A stretch of 33,543 bases of DNA from an uncultured Clostridia bacterium (GCA_946626015.1 CAMOTT010000002.1:1-33543); one strand, 5' to 3'; shown: positions 16,509 to 25,120, counted from the first letter of the stretch. Translations and numbers: made by a program. Notes: a model not told the origin generated them from the sequence alone.

Positions 16509-17598
16509 CATAGTCAGGGCTTTTGACGAGGTCAAGCCGACCAAAGAGCAGGCCGACAGAATGTACGAAAACATTCTCAACTCGAAAAAGAAGACTTCGC
16601 GCTTTGAGTGGCGCAACTTTGTCCCTGCAATGGCGGCTGCTTTAGTTGTTATCACTGTTCTCGCGGGCTTCAAGGCGCTGAACACAGCGGACAAGCTGCC
16701 CGTTTCTCTCGTTGGTTTTGCGGATACCGCCAAGAGCTTCTTTAAGGGCGAAAACGGCAAACATTCGGCTTTGGTCACCTCTGTGGATTCCACCACCAAT
16801 AAGAGCAACACAAAAACCAGCGGAACAGCTGAGTCGGATACAACGGCTGCTGCCGCGCCGACCACCGAGGCTCAGACAGTCAAGGCTGCAAAGACCTTCA
16901 AGGTAAACGACGTTACTTACAAAGAGGTAACCGAGGAGCTGGCAAAGGACCTGCCCGTTGACGGCGCTGTCAACGAAGAAGACGTGGGCGCTTTGATCTT
17001 CACCGTACCGGAGGAGGACAAAACCTGCGGCGGATCAAACATTTATGAGTATGCCCCCGTAAAAGGCAGATTTTTCACAGTGCTTGAGGATAAAGACGGT
17101 TCTTATAAGCTGTTTATGTTTGAAAAGACCGAAGCAGACGACGTTAAAACCTATTTCGATATTTTCGGTATCACATCGGCTGAGGATATCGCCCGGGTAA
17201 CGGTCTCAGAGGGCGAAAAGACCGTCGAGGTTCAGGATATCGAGGCTGTATTCAACGAGCTTTCAAAGGCGGAAAGTGACATTGCAGAATACGAAAAAAC
17301 GGCAAAGGCCTACCTTAAGGCAGTTCCGGCAGTTGAGCCCAAAACCACCGAGGCTCGGGCTGAGGAAGAAACAACAGAAGAAGCCGCTCAGGTCACCGAG
17401 GCAGCCGAGTCTGTTGACGCTGCCGATGACGCAGGCGCAAACGTCACGGAAACAGTGCTTAAGATAATCAAGCTGAAGATCCAAACCGTTTCCGGGCTGA
17501 CATACGAAACAGAGTTTTATCCCCAGATAGACTATATATCCACATGCAAAATAAGTGATGATTTTTCAGAGCTCTTGAAAACAGTTTTATCAAAATAA
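16495..17598 (+). CDS. Membrane protein, probable anti-sigma partner of the ECF factor
   Basis: A 367-residue protein with a cytoplasmic N terminus of about 45 residues (RNDIVRAFDEVKPTKEQADRMYENIL), one membrane helix at about 46-65 (FVPAMAAALVVITVLAGFKAL), a Ser/Thr/Ala-rich linker, and a large extracellular region of unrecognised fold with two low-complexity Thr/Glu/Ala stretches. This matches the layout of transmembrane anti-sigma factors, but no canonical zinc-binding motif (HxxxCxxC) is seen, so the role is inferred from position. The ATG at 16495 has AGGAGGTGATAAC ahead, and the start overlaps the sigma gene by 14 bases. A strong terminator follows. Confidence 0.75.
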   Translation: MKRNDIVRAFDEVKPTKEQADRMYENILNSKKKTSRFEWRNFVPAMAAALVVITVLAGFKALNTADKLPVSLVGFADTAKSFFKGENGKHSALVTSVDSTTNKSNTKTSGTAESDTTAAAAPTTEAQTVKAAKTFKVNDVTYKEVTEELAKDLPVDGAVNEEDVGALIFTVPEEDKTCGGSNIYEYAPVKGRFFTVLEDKDGSYKLFMFEKTEADDVKTYFDIFGITSAEDIARVTVSEGEKTVEVQDIEAVFNELSKAESDIAEYEKTAKAYLKAVPAVEPKTTEARAEEETTEEAAQVTEAAESVDAADDAGANVTETVLKIIKLKIQTVSGLTYETEFYPQIDYISTCKISDDFSELLKTVLSK

Positions 17599-17640
17599 AA
17601 ATGTATTCTTTGCAAAGGAACTCTGGAAATTCATATAGAA

Positions 17641-17688
17641 CCCCCCGTGATATGATTGGCGTTTCATATCGGGGGGCTTCTCTTTTTT
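17641..17688 (+). terminator. Strong terminator of the sigma/anti-sigma operon
   Basis: CCCCCCGTGATATGA (17641-17655) pairs with TCATATCGGGGGG (17664-17676) with a mismatch inside, followed by CTTCTCTTTTTT. Confidence 0.9.
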
Positions 17689-17754
17689 AAAGATAACTCG
17701 CCAATATATTAAAGTAATAAATAATATACGGGAAATAAGCAAAAAGTTAATAAA

Positions 17755-17774
17755 GGTTACAGCAGGTTACAGTA
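17755..17774 (+). repeat. Tandem 10-bp direct repeat upstream of a promoter
   Basis: GGTTACAGCA (17755-17764) is followed at once by GGTTACAGTA (17765-17774), 12 bases before the -35 of the pseudokinase gene. The 10-base period places both copies on one face of the helix, as for an activator or repressor site. Confidence 0.5.
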
Positions 17775-17786
17775 GTTTGATTTTTG

Positions 17787-17815
17787 TTGACAAAGGTAAA
17801 CGGTTCTTGTATTAT
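17787..17815 (+). promoter_or_regulatory. Sigma-A promoter of the pseudokinase gene
   Basis: TTGACA, 17 bases, TATTAT, 65 bases before the ATG at 17881. Confidence 0.8.
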
Positions 17816-17880
17816 AAAAAATGGTGTTTAATATATGCTTATAATTCCTGAAGGGAAAATAATTCCAAAGGGGAGATTTG

Positions 17881-19566
17881 ATGATCAACACAGACGATCT
17901 GTGCATGAGCTGTATGCGTGATATCGGTAATCAAAAGCAATGTCCCCACTGCGGATTTGACGCGGATACTCTGCAGATCGCTCCTTACCTGCCTATTCGC
18001 ACTGTGATAGGCAACCGATATCTTGTGGGCAAGCTGCTGGATTATAACGGCGAGGGAGCGACTTATATAGGCTGGGATCTTACCCGCAAGGTTCCGGTGA
18101 ACATTCGTGAGCTGTTTCCGGACACTCTTGTGACCCGGGCGCCCAACGGCAAAACGGTCAATGTGCTTCCCGGCAAAGAAGAGGCGTTTTCTTCGATAAT
18201 GCAGAGTTTTCTTGAGCTGTGGCGCAAGCTTGTGCGCTTCAGGGGGCTTTCCGCGCTTATCTGCGCCGTTGATATCCTTGAGGAAAACAATACGGCTTAT
18301 ACCTTTTATGAGTATGAGGAGAGCGTTACTCTTCGTGAATATCTCCTCTCCAGCGACACGGGCTACCTCTCGTGGGAAAAGGTTCGCCAGCTGTTTATGC
18401 CGGTGCTCTCGACCCTTGGCACCCTCCATTCCTCGGGTATAATCCATCGTGGTCTTTCCCCCACGACGCTCTTTGTGGGCAAGGACGGTAAGATGAAAAT
18501 CTCCGGCTTCTGTGTGGGGCAGGCAAGGACGAGCCAGAGCGAGATAACCCCCCAGCTCTTTAAAGGCTACGCCGCCATTGAACAGTACGGGTATTCCGGC
18601 CAGCAGGGTCCGTGGACGGATATATACGCCTTTGGCGCTGTGATGTACCGCGCATTGATAGGCACTGATCCCATCGACGCTTCCATAAGGATCACAAACG
18701 ACAGGCTTATGGTTCCGGGCAAATTTGCGGAGCAGATGCCCGCATATTTCATCAACGGCCTTGTGAATTCCATGCAGATCCTGCCTGAGGACAGGACACG
18801 GAACGTGGAGCAGCTCCGCGCCGAGCTTTCCGCCGCACCAACCGCCGTGGCGGCCAGCGATTATGATATTGCGCAGCACGTTGCCGAAAATCCGGTTCCG
18901 GGCAAGCCCGCCAAAAAGAAGCTCTCCAACGCTTCGATCACCCTTATCACCGCCGCTTCAATAATTGCGGTGGGTGTGATAGTTACCTCTGTTTTGGCTT
19001 TGACTGTTTTCAAGGACAGGCTGTTCGCAAACCGCAGCGATCCGGGCATAACGGAGGAGACCTCGGTTATGGACGAGATCGTGGTGGTGCCCAACTTCGT
19101 CGGGCGCAGATATACACAGATATCCACGCAGACCGCGTATATTTCAAAATTCAAGATAATTAAAGAAGAAATGTATGACGACAAGATAGCGGAGGGTTAC
19201 GTAATATCCCAAAGCGTGGAGGCAAACTCCTCTGTCAGAAAGGGCACCGAGATAAAGGTATTCGTAAGCCTTGGCAAGGAGAGGATAGTCCTGCCCAAGA
19301 TCATGAATACAGGCATGAAGTACGAGGATGTCTACAAGCTTCTGTCCGGGCTGGGCTTTGTCTGCGAGAAAAAGGAGAACTCCAACGACGGTTCCCACGG
19401 CGAGGGCGAGATCATAAGCGTCCTGCCGCAGGAGGAAATGGAGTACGACAAAGGTACAAAGGTCTATATCACCGTCTGGGGCGCTCCGCCCACAACCGCT
19501 GAGGCAACAACAGAAGGGTCTGCCGCGGATGATGAGTATCCGTACAGCTACGAAGAATCCGATTGA
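17881..19566 (+). CDS. Zinc-ribbon / pseudokinase / PASTA membrane protein
   Basis: A 561-residue single-pass membrane protein. An N-terminal zinc ribbon (C8-x2-C11, C21-x2-C24) is followed by a kinase-like domain at about 46-320, a membrane helix near 352-378, and two extracellular PASTA repeats (about 401-465 and 468-536), then an acidic tail. The kinase fold is readable (NGEGATYIGWD glycine loop, GIIHRGLSP, KISGFCVG, WTDIYAFGAVMYRAL) but the active residues are gone: the ATP-site Lys is R76, the HRD Asp is G191, the metal-binding Asn is T196 and the DFG Asp is G209. It is therefore probably a sensor or scaffold binding muropeptides outside, not a kinase. GGGGAG precedes the ATG by 5 bases. 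The next gene, a fucosidase, starts 25 bases later. Confidence 0.88.
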   Translation: MINTDDLCMSCMRDIGNQKQCPHCGFDADTLQIAPYLPIRTVIGNRYLVGKLLDYNGEGATYIGWDLTRKVPVNIRELFPDTLVTRAPNGKTVNVLPGKEEAFSSIMQSFLELWRKLVRFRGLSALICAVDILEENNTAYTFYEYEESVTLREYLLSSDTGYLSWEKVRQLFMPVLSTLGTLHSSGIIHRGLSPTTLFVGKDGKMKISGFCVGQARTSQSEITPQLFKGYAAIEQYGYSGQQGPWTDIYAFGAVMYRALIGTDPIDASIRITNDRLMVPGKFAEQMPAYFINGLVNSMQILPEDRTRNVEQLRAELSAAPTAVAASDYDIAQHVAENPVPGKPAKKKLSNASITLITAASIIAVGVIVTSVLALTVFKDRLFANRSDPGITEETSVMDEIVVVPNFVGRRYTQISTQTAYISKFKIIKEEMYDDKIAEGYVISQSVEANSSVRKGTEIKVFVSLGKERIVLPKIMNTGMKYEDVYKLLSGLGFVCEKKENSNDGSHGEGEIISVLPQEEMEYDKGTKVYITVWGAPPTTAEATTEGSAADDEYPYSYEESD

Positions 19567-19591
19567 TACTGATTTTTGAGGTGTTGTTATA

Positions 19592-20878
19592 TTGAAGTAC
19601 GATAATACATGGGAGTCGCTCAATACCCGCAAGGTGCCCGAGTGGTTTGAGGACGCAAAGTTCGGCATCTTTATCCATTGGGGGCTTTACTCCGTACCTG
19701 CCTACACAAGAAAGGGCGATTACGCAGAGTGGTACTGGCATCAGCTGAACAATGATTTTCAGGCAACAGTGGATTTTCACAAAAAAACCTACGGCGAAAA
19801 TTTCAGATACGAGGATTTTGTCGGTCAGTTCAAGGCTGAGCTTTTTGACGCGGACGAATGGGCTGAGCTTTTCCGGAAATCCGGGGCAAAGTATATCAAT
19901 CTCGTCTCCAAACATCACGATGGCTTTTGTATGTACAAGAGCGAGTATGCCTGGAACTGGAACAGCTTTGACGTGGGCCCTCACAGGGATTTCTGCGCGG
20001 AGCTGAAAGCGGCGCTGGACAAAACGGACGTTAAGTTCGGGGTATATCATTCCGTTTACGAGTGGTATAATCCCCTTTATCTTAAAAATCCGGAGGAATA
20101 TGCCCTCAAGCACCTTATCCCCATGCTCAAGGAGCTGGTTGAAAAATACCGCCCCTGCACCCTGTTTACAGACGGGGAGTGGGATCATCCCAGCAGCGTC
20201 TGGCACAGCACGGAATTCCTGCAGTGGCTTTATAATGAGTCTTCGGTCAGGGATTTTATAGTGCCCAATGACCGCTGGGGCAAGGAGACAAGAGGCCGTC
20301 TTGGGGGGAACTTCACCACCGAATACGGCTTTATTGAGGAGGGCAAAAAAATCGAGGACGTTACTCTGGACAGACCCTTTGAGGAATGTCGCGGAATAGG
20401 CAGATCCTTCGGCCTTAACAGGATAGAGACCCCGGAGGATTATCTCTCGCCCAAGGAGCTTATTGAAATGTTCGTGGAGCTGATAAGCAAGGGCGGCAAC
20501 TTCCTGCTCAACATAGGCCCCGCAGCGGACGGTACTATCCCTCCCATTCAGCAGGAAAGGCTGCTCCAGATCGGCCGTTGGCTGGGCGTGAACGGCGAGG
20601 CTGTTTACGGCAGCCGCAGATATAAAAACAGCACTCAGCCGGGGATCAAATACACACAGAAAAACGGCAGCGTGTACGCTTTTCTGTATGATTTCCCCTT
20701 TGGCAGCGTCACCCTGAATGAGGTGGAATACTCTCCGCAGCTCAAGGCGGAGCTCTTAGGCTGCGGCGCCGAGGTCAAGCTCGCGGAGGATAAGGGTCTT
20801 GTCAGGCTCAACTTCCCGGCCATCAACCCGGACGATATGGAGGCGCAGTATGTTTACTGCGTAAAGCTCTATAAATAA
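19592..20878 (+). CDS. Alpha-L-fucosidase (GH29)
   Basis: Hydrolyses terminal alpha-L-fucose. The 428-residue protein has the GH29 signatures WFEDAKFGIFIHWGLYSVPAY (near 18-38), YINLVSKHHDGFCMYKS, FGVYHSVYEWYNP and LFTDGEWDHPSS, where the Asp of TDGEW is the expected nucleophile, then GGNFLLNIGPAADG. It appears to start at TTG 19592, with GAGGTG 8 bases ahead; no nearer ATG fits. No signal peptide is visible, so it probably acts in the cytoplasm on imported fucosylated oligosaccharides such as host-glycan or plant fragments. It may share the transcript of the pseudokinase gene. Confidence 0.93.
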   Translation: MKYDNTWESLNTRKVPEWFEDAKFGIFIHWGLYSVPAYTRKGDYAEWYWHQLNNDFQATVDFHKKTYGENFRYEDFVGQFKAELFDADEWAELFRKSGAKYINLVSKHHDGFCMYKSEYAWNWNSFDVGPHRDFCAELKAALDKTDVKFGVYHSVYEWYNPLYLKNPEEYALKHLIPMLKELVEKYRPCTLFTDGEWDHPSSVWHSTEFLQWLYNESSVRDFIVPNDRWGKETRGRLGGNFTTEYGFIEEGKKIEDVTLDRPFEECRGIGRSFGLNRIETPEDYLSPKELIEMFVELISKGGNFLLNIGPAADGTIPPIQQERLLQIGRWLGVNGEAVYGSRRYKNSTQPGIKYTQKNGSVYAFLYDFPFGSVTLNEVEYSPQLKAELLGCGAEVKLAEDKGLVRLNFPAINPDDMEAQYVYCVKLYK

Positions 20879-20895
20879 AAATATTCAATAAAACG

Positions 20896-20932
20896 GATCA
20901 CCGCTTCAAGCCTTGTGCCTGAAGCGGTGATC
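20896..20932. terminator. Shared hairpin terminator between fucosidase and thiT
   Basis: A 13-bp perfect stem, GATCACCGCTTCA (20896-20908) with TGAAGCGGTGATC (20920-20932), lies between convergent genes. The T-rich flank is better on the minus strand (CGTTTTATT). Confidence 0.8.
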
Positions 20933-20954
20933 TTATAAGGAGAGATGAAAAATC

Positions 20955-21593
20955 TTACTGATATTTTTTGATTACCTTGTGCAGTACGGAAATGAGGATT
21001 ACGCCCACCACCGCGGTTGCAATGATCTCGGGAATCATATAGCTGGCGTTATATATGGCTGAATATATCATTGAAAGCTTAAGGCCGGAATAATCGGCAA
21101 GGATCCTGCCCCCGAATTTCGGGAAGCCTTCCTGAGTAAAGTACCATTCGGCGTACTGACCAAAGAGGATAAAGCCGGAGACAAAATGCGCCGCAAACCT
21201 CGCAAGTCCCGCAACTATTATGCCAAGCAAAAATGAGGTTTGGGGATTTTTGATCTTCTTTGAGAACGCTCCGCCAAGACCGAGGACGGAAAAAGCGACA
21301 ATGTAGTCAAAGAACAGTATCAGCAGAACACCCCACCATTTTTGCCCCGCAAATGCGGAGGTCGCCGTGCCTAATATTGCCTGAATTACGCCGTCCACAA
21401 CTCCGCACAGCATACCGAAACGCACGCCGTACATATAGCCCACAAGCATTATTGGCAGCATACTGCAAAGGGTTATTGAACCGCCGTAGGGCAGCTCGAA
21501 CACCTTTATAAACGATAAGAGCGCCGCCGCCGCTACCATAATGCCGCCCATTGCAAGCTTGAGATTTTTTGGTTTTGCGTATGTCTTTTCCAT
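20955..21593 (-). CDS. thiT: Thiamine transporter ThiT (ECF S-component)
   Basis: Substrate-binding membrane subunit for thiamine uptake through an energy-coupling factor transporter; the shared ATPase and T-component genes are not in this window. The 212-residue protein has about six hydrophobic segments, the family's basic first loop and the GQKWWGVLLILFFDYIVAF and ARFAAHFVSGFILF segments typical of ThiT. The ATG at 21593 is used because AGGAAG lies 6 bases before it; the frame runs further back into the riboswitch terminator. The TPP riboswitch upstream independently supports thiamine as the substrate. Confidence 0.94.
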   Translation of the reverse strand: MEKTYAKPKNLKLAMGGIMVAAAALLSFIKVFELPYGGSITLCSMLPIMLVGYMYGVRFGMLCGVVDGVIQAILGTATSAFAGQKWWGVLLILFFDYIVAFSVLGLGGAFSKKIKNPQTSFLLGIIVAGLARFAAHFVSGFILFGQYAEWYFTQEGFPKFGGRILADYSGLKLSMIYSAIYNASYMIPEIIATAVVGVILISVLHKVIKKYQ

Positions 21594-21611
21594 ATCTGTC
21601 TTCCTTTCAAA

Positions 21612-21648
21612 ATAAAAATCCGGTGCAGCCCTCATCGGACGCACCGGA
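21612..21648 (-). terminator. Riboswitch expression-platform terminator
   Basis: On the minus strand TCCGGTGC pairs with GCACCGGA (plus 21641-21648 and 21619-21626), followed by TTTTTATTTT. It lies between the TPP aptamer and the thiT ribosome binding site, indicating control by premature termination when TPP is bound. Confidence 0.85.
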
Positions 21649-21684
21649 CGAAAATACAAAAACGGAACACAAAATTCCTGTTAT

Positions 21685-21766
21685 GTCAACTTCCTACGTC
21701 GGCATTATCCGAATCAGGTATAAAGGGTATGATCTCAGCCGACCGCAGTCAGCACCCCTGTTGTTC
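21685..21766 (-). ncRNA. TPP riboswitch (THI element)
   Basis: Read on the minus strand the conserved elements occur in order: AGGGGTGC, CTGAGATCATACCC, ACCTGATTCGGATAATGCC, GACGTAGGAAGT. P1 closes through CAAC (plus 21760-21763) and GTTG (plus 21687-21690). It senses thiamine pyrophosphate and governs thiT. Confidence 0.97.
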
Positions 21767-21775
21767 TTTTTTAAT

Positions 21776-21804
21776 ATACTAACACTATTATGTGAATATG
21801 TCAA
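21776..21804 (-). promoter_or_regulatory. Promoter of the thiT leader
   Basis: Minus strand TTGACA, 17 bases, TAGTAT, just upstream of the TPP aptamer and beyond the alr stop codon. Confidence 0.8.
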
Positions 21805-21807
21805 GCT

Positions 21808-23004
21808 TTATTTTGGGTCATGCAAAAAATGATAATAATCCGCCGCTGTGGGGAGGGGAGAGCTGAAGCTTACTGCCTTGCCGTCCCTGTAGTAAACCCG
21901 GGGCACACGGGGGCTGACGCCGCAAACCACCTCATAATTGAAGGAGCAGGACATATCGCCGATCTCCTCGGCAGAGATAAATTTGCCTTTGTCCTCACCC
22001 ATGAGCGTCACCTCATCCTCCGGATGAACTTCGCCGATATCAGTAACGTCCACCATCATCTGATCCATACATATCCGGCCTACGATGGGTGCGTATTCGC
22101 CGTTTATCAGCACCCTGCCCTTTGATGAAAGAGCCCTGGGGTAGCCGTCCGCATAACCCACCGGCAGGGTGACAAGCTTTGTGGGGCGCTTTGCCACAAA
22201 GGTCTGGCCGTAACCCACGCCCACGCCGATGTCAATGGTCTTGATAAAAATTATATGGGTTTTGATGGACATTACCGGCTTAAAGTCCAGAATATTCTGA
22301 TTTACGTCCTTTGAGGGGTACATACCGTAAAGCGAAATGCCCAGACGCACCATATCGAAATAATCATCAAATTCGATTATCGCGGCGCTGTTGCACATAT
22401 GCTTTATGGGGATGTTTATTCCCCGTTCCTCAAGCCTTGCCACAAAGTCCTTATACCTGCCGCTCTGAACAGCGGCAAAGGATTTGTCCGCGCAGTCGGC
22501 GGTGGCATAGTGGCTGAAAATGCCCTCAACAAAAATGTTGGGCAGCCTTGCTATGCGCTCCACTATTTCCACGCTTTTTTGGCTAAGATCAAAGCCTATG
22601 CGCGACATTCCCGTGTCGATGGCAATGTGGATCTTTGCCGTTTTGTTGAGCTTTACAGCCTGAGCGGAGAGCTTTATCGCGTCCTCCTCGGTGAAAATGG
22701 TCTGGGTGACGTCCGCGTCTATGAGTATGGGATACTGGGTGGGGGAGGTGTAATCGAGGATGAGGATGGGCAGGGTAATGCCGCTCTTCCTCAGTTCAAG
22801 AGCCTCCTCAAGTATTGCCACGCTGAAATAATCCACCTTATCCTGCAAAAACTTTGCAAGCCCCACTGCGCCGTGACCGTAGGCGTCAGCCTTTATCACA
22901 GCCATGAGCTTGGATGAGGCGGATATTTTGCCGCGCACTATTTTGACGTTGTGTTCCAAAGCGTCCAGATCGATCTTGGCATATACTCTGTGATAGTGAT
23001 TCAT
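21808..23004 (-). CDS. alr: Alanine racemase
   Basis: PLP enzyme that makes D-alanine for peptidoglycan. The cofactor lysine is in AVIKADAYGHG (about K38), the second catalytic base Tyr in GVGYGQTF, followed by LPVGYADGYPR and GRICMDQMMVDVT. From the ATG at 23004 it has 398 residues, close to the family average. The frame also contains a TTG at 23013; neither has a strong Shine-Dalgarno, so the first few residues are uncertain. It lies downstream of the DMT transporter gene on the same strand (79-base gap). Confidence 0.95.
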   Translation of the reverse strand: MNHYHRVYAKIDLDALEHNVKIVRGKISASSKLMAVIKADAYGHGAVGLAKFLQDKVDYFSVAILEEALELRKSGITLPILILDYTSPTQYPILIDADVTQTIFTEEDAIKLSAQAVKLNKTAKIHIAIDTGMSRIGFDLSQKSVEIVERIARLPNIFVEGIFSHYATADCADKSFAAVQSGRYKDFVARLEERGINIPIKHMCNSAAIIEFDDYFDMVRLGISLYGMYPSKDVNQNILDFKPVMSIKTHIIFIKTIDIGVGVGYGQTFVAKRPTKLVTLPVGYADGYPRALSSKGRVLINGEYAPIVGRICMDQMMVDVTDIGEVHPEDEVTLMGEDKGKFISAEEIGDMSCSFNYEVVCGVSPRVPRVYYRDGKAVSFSSPLPTAADYYHFLHDPK

Positions 23005-23083
23005 CTCGTTCAAAAATGATCATGCCTTTCGGTTGTTTTTTAAATCAACGCGGATATAGTTATTATAGAAAAATCCGGTTTGA

Positions 23084-23995
23084 TCACGCCTCGTCCGCTA
23101 TGCCTATCAGGACGATGCCGGTGATGACGGTGAGGATGGCCATATACTGCTTGAAGGTCAGCTTTTCCTTGAGGAACAGCCTTGAAAGAACCACCGAGAA
23201 AACGCAGTAAGAGGAGACCATGGGAGCGGCGACTGAGGAGTTGCCGGACATTGCGAACACATAGAAATACTGGCCCGCTGTCTCAAACGCGGCGGCAAAG
23301 AATTTGTCGTGTTCTTTTATGACGTTGAAGCGTTCGCGTTTTACAAATCTCAAATAGATAAAGGCGATTACGGCGATCAGTAAAAAGGTGAACTCATAGG
23401 CCAAAAGAGCCTCATCCTCGGTCATCAGCTCTTTTTCGTCCAGATATATGGCGTCCGCAAAGGTGCCTAAGCCATCGATGATACAGTAAAGAATGGGGAA
23501 GATGATGGCCAGAAAGCCTTTTGTGTACTTTTTGTCCACCGCCTCGCCGGAGGCTCTCCTGAGTTTGTCCTCCTCTTTCTTCTCAAAGAGGGAGAGCAGG
23601 AAAATACCAACGCTTATAAGCACAATGCCGATTATGGCTATGGGCAGGGGCTTTTGCGCAAAGAAGATAAAACACAGTATGGCGGTCACCGCGCCGGATG
23701 AGTTCTGGATAGGGGAACAGACCGAAAGCTCTATGTAGCGCAGACCCACATAACCTATCGCCATGGAACCGGCATACATCAAAGAGACCGGCAGGTACTT
23801 TACCATGAGTATGGGAGAAAAATCCAGGTCGTTGACGATCATATATATGAGCGCGTGTATGCCCATTATCAGACCCACGGCTATTACTATCTTTAAAGCG
23901 CTGTATCTGTCCTCTTGCCTTGAACCTTTTTTGTAGAACAGGTCCGCAAAGCCCCAGGCGGCAATGACTATAAGCGAATAAACAAACCAACCCAT
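23084..23995 (-). CDS. EamA-family (DMT superfamily) transporter
   Basis: A 303-residue membrane protein with ten hydrophobic segments in two similar halves, the layout of the EamA drug/metabolite transporters. The N-terminal half begins GWFVYSLIVIAAWGFADLFYKKGS; a charged loop of about 25 residues (FEKKEEDKLRRASGEAVDKKYTK region) separates the halves, and the C-terminal half contains SVAAPMVSSYCVFSVVLSRLFLKEKLTF, the family's closing signature. The substrate cannot be predicted. The ATG at 23995 is chosen because GGAGG lies 8 bases ahead. Confidence 0.88.
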   Translation of the reverse strand: MGWFVYSLIVIAAWGFADLFYKKGSRQEDRYSALKIVIAVGLIMGIHALIYMIVNDLDFSPILMVKYLPVSLMYAGSMAIGYVGLRYIELSVCSPIQNSSGAVTAILCFIFFAQKPLPIAIIGIVLISVGIFLLSLFEKKEEDKLRRASGEAVDKKYTKGFLAIIFPILYCIIDGLGTFADAIYLDEKELMTEDEALLAYEFTFLLIAVIAFIYLRFVKRERFNVIKEHDKFFAAAFETAGQYFYVFAMSGNSSVAAPMVSSYCVFSVVLSRLFLKEKLTFKQYMAILTVITGIVLIGIADEA

Positions 23996-24050
23996 TTTAT
24001 TTACCTCCGTTTTGGAAACTGTGATTTGCATATAACAACACAGCATTTAC

Positions 24051-24079
24051 ATTATAGCACAACTGTCAACCTAATAGAA
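24051..24079 (-). promoter_or_regulatory. Extended -10 promoter of the EamA transporter
   Basis: Minus strand TGC-TATAAT (extended -10) with a weak -35, TTCTAT, 17 bases upstream. The rest of 24080-24256 is very AT-rich and presumably carries the divergent promoter for the plus-strand gene at 24257, which I could not place with confidence. Confidence 0.55.
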
Positions 24080-24256
24080 CAAAAAAATAAAAAATAAGGA
24101 GTTTATCAGATCCATCGTAATTATATACAAAGGTTAAATACAAATGTTGTTATTTTATACATCAAAATCAACTTGCTTTTATTATTTAAATATGTTACCA
24201 TAATATATAACAATGCGTAAAAGGGCTTTTGCCCGCTTTAAACGGAGGTTGATCAC

Positions 24257-25120
24257 ATGGCTTCATATTGTCCCAAATGCGGATACAAGCTAAAGATTAA
24301 GGATATAAAACCGGAATGTCCCAAGTGCGGAGTAAATGTGCTTTATTATAAAATGGACGAGCGGCTGCTTGCCGATGCGGACAAGGTCGAGGAGGAGCAC
24401 GTTCACTTTCAGGCTAAGGTGGACAGAATAAAGGCCTCTCTTTTCGGCTCAAAGGCGGCGATAGCAAGGTTTGCCCTCTGCTTTGTTGCTATAGGAGTCC
24501 TGTTCCTGCCCCTTGCCAAGGTCTCCATCTCCGGGCCTTACATAGAAAAATCCAGCACAGTAAATCTGCTGTTCCTTTATGAGTTTATTTCAAAGCTTGA
24601 CTTTGACGCAGTGTTCGGATTTATGAAATCCGCAGTTCTTGGCAAAGTGTTCACGGAGTACTTTGCCGCCCTCGCGGCAGTCCTGCTTTCCGTTCTGCTT
24701 GTGGTTATCAATCTTATCTCGGTGTTTTTCTCCGCGCAAAAGAGGAGCAAGGCTCGCAACATCATCATTGATTCTTTGGCTGTTATCAGCGCCTCGGCTG
24801 GCGTTTTGATGTTCACAAAGTTCAGCAAATCAATAGTCGGCTTCTTCCCCGGCGCTTACTCCGGCAAGGTGTCCTTTGGCTCCTTTGTGTTTATCGGGGT
24901 CTTGGCTGTGTTGTTGATAGTCAATATTGTAATAGCTAAAAACGGTATTCCGGTAAAGTACAAGCAGTGTTACATCAGCGGCTTCCCGGCAGAGGAAGTG
25001 TTCGCGGCAAGGGAGAAGGGCATAACCCTTGAGCAGATGAGAGCTGAAAGAGACGCTGAAAATGCTGAGAAAGCCGAGGCACAAGCGGCAGAAGAAAAGG
25101 AACCTGTCGCCGCCGAATAA
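24257..25120 (+). CDS. Zinc-ribbon multi-pass membrane protein of unknown function
   Basis: A 287-residue protein that opens with a rubredoxin-like zinc ribbon (C5-x2-C8, C21-x2-C24), then a charged stretch and about four membrane helices (near 71-92, 130-155, 170-190 and 205-232). It ends in a cytoplasmic, Glu/Ala-rich tail (LEQMRAERDAENAEKAEAQAAEEKEP). It is translated from the ATG at 24257 behind GGAGG. Such zinc-ribbon membrane proteins are common in Firmicutes but not assigned. It is monocistronic, with a terminator after it. Confidence 0.8.
   Translation: MASYCPKCGYKLKIKDIKPECPKCGVNVLYYKMDERLLADADKVEEEHVHFQAKVDRIKASLFGSKAAIARFALCFVAIGVLFLPLAKVSISGPYIEKSSTVNLLFLYEFISKLDFDAVFGFMKSAVLGKVFTEYFAALAAVLLSVLLVVINLISVFFSAQKRSKARNIIIDSLAVISASAGVLMFTKFSKSIVGFFPGAYSGKVSFGSFVFIGVLAVLLIVNIVIAKNGIPVKYKQCYISGFPAEEVFAAREKGITLEQMRAERDAENAEKAEAQAAEEKEPVAAE

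Noticed and set aside
17839-18879. Long open frame on the minus strand opposite the pseudokinase gene (346 codons)
   Set aside because: It lies wholly antisense to a gene with recognisable domains, has low-complexity His/Arg-rich translation, and has no ribosome site. The same holds for the other long antisense frames at 901-1428, 3420-4106 and 11679-12440.
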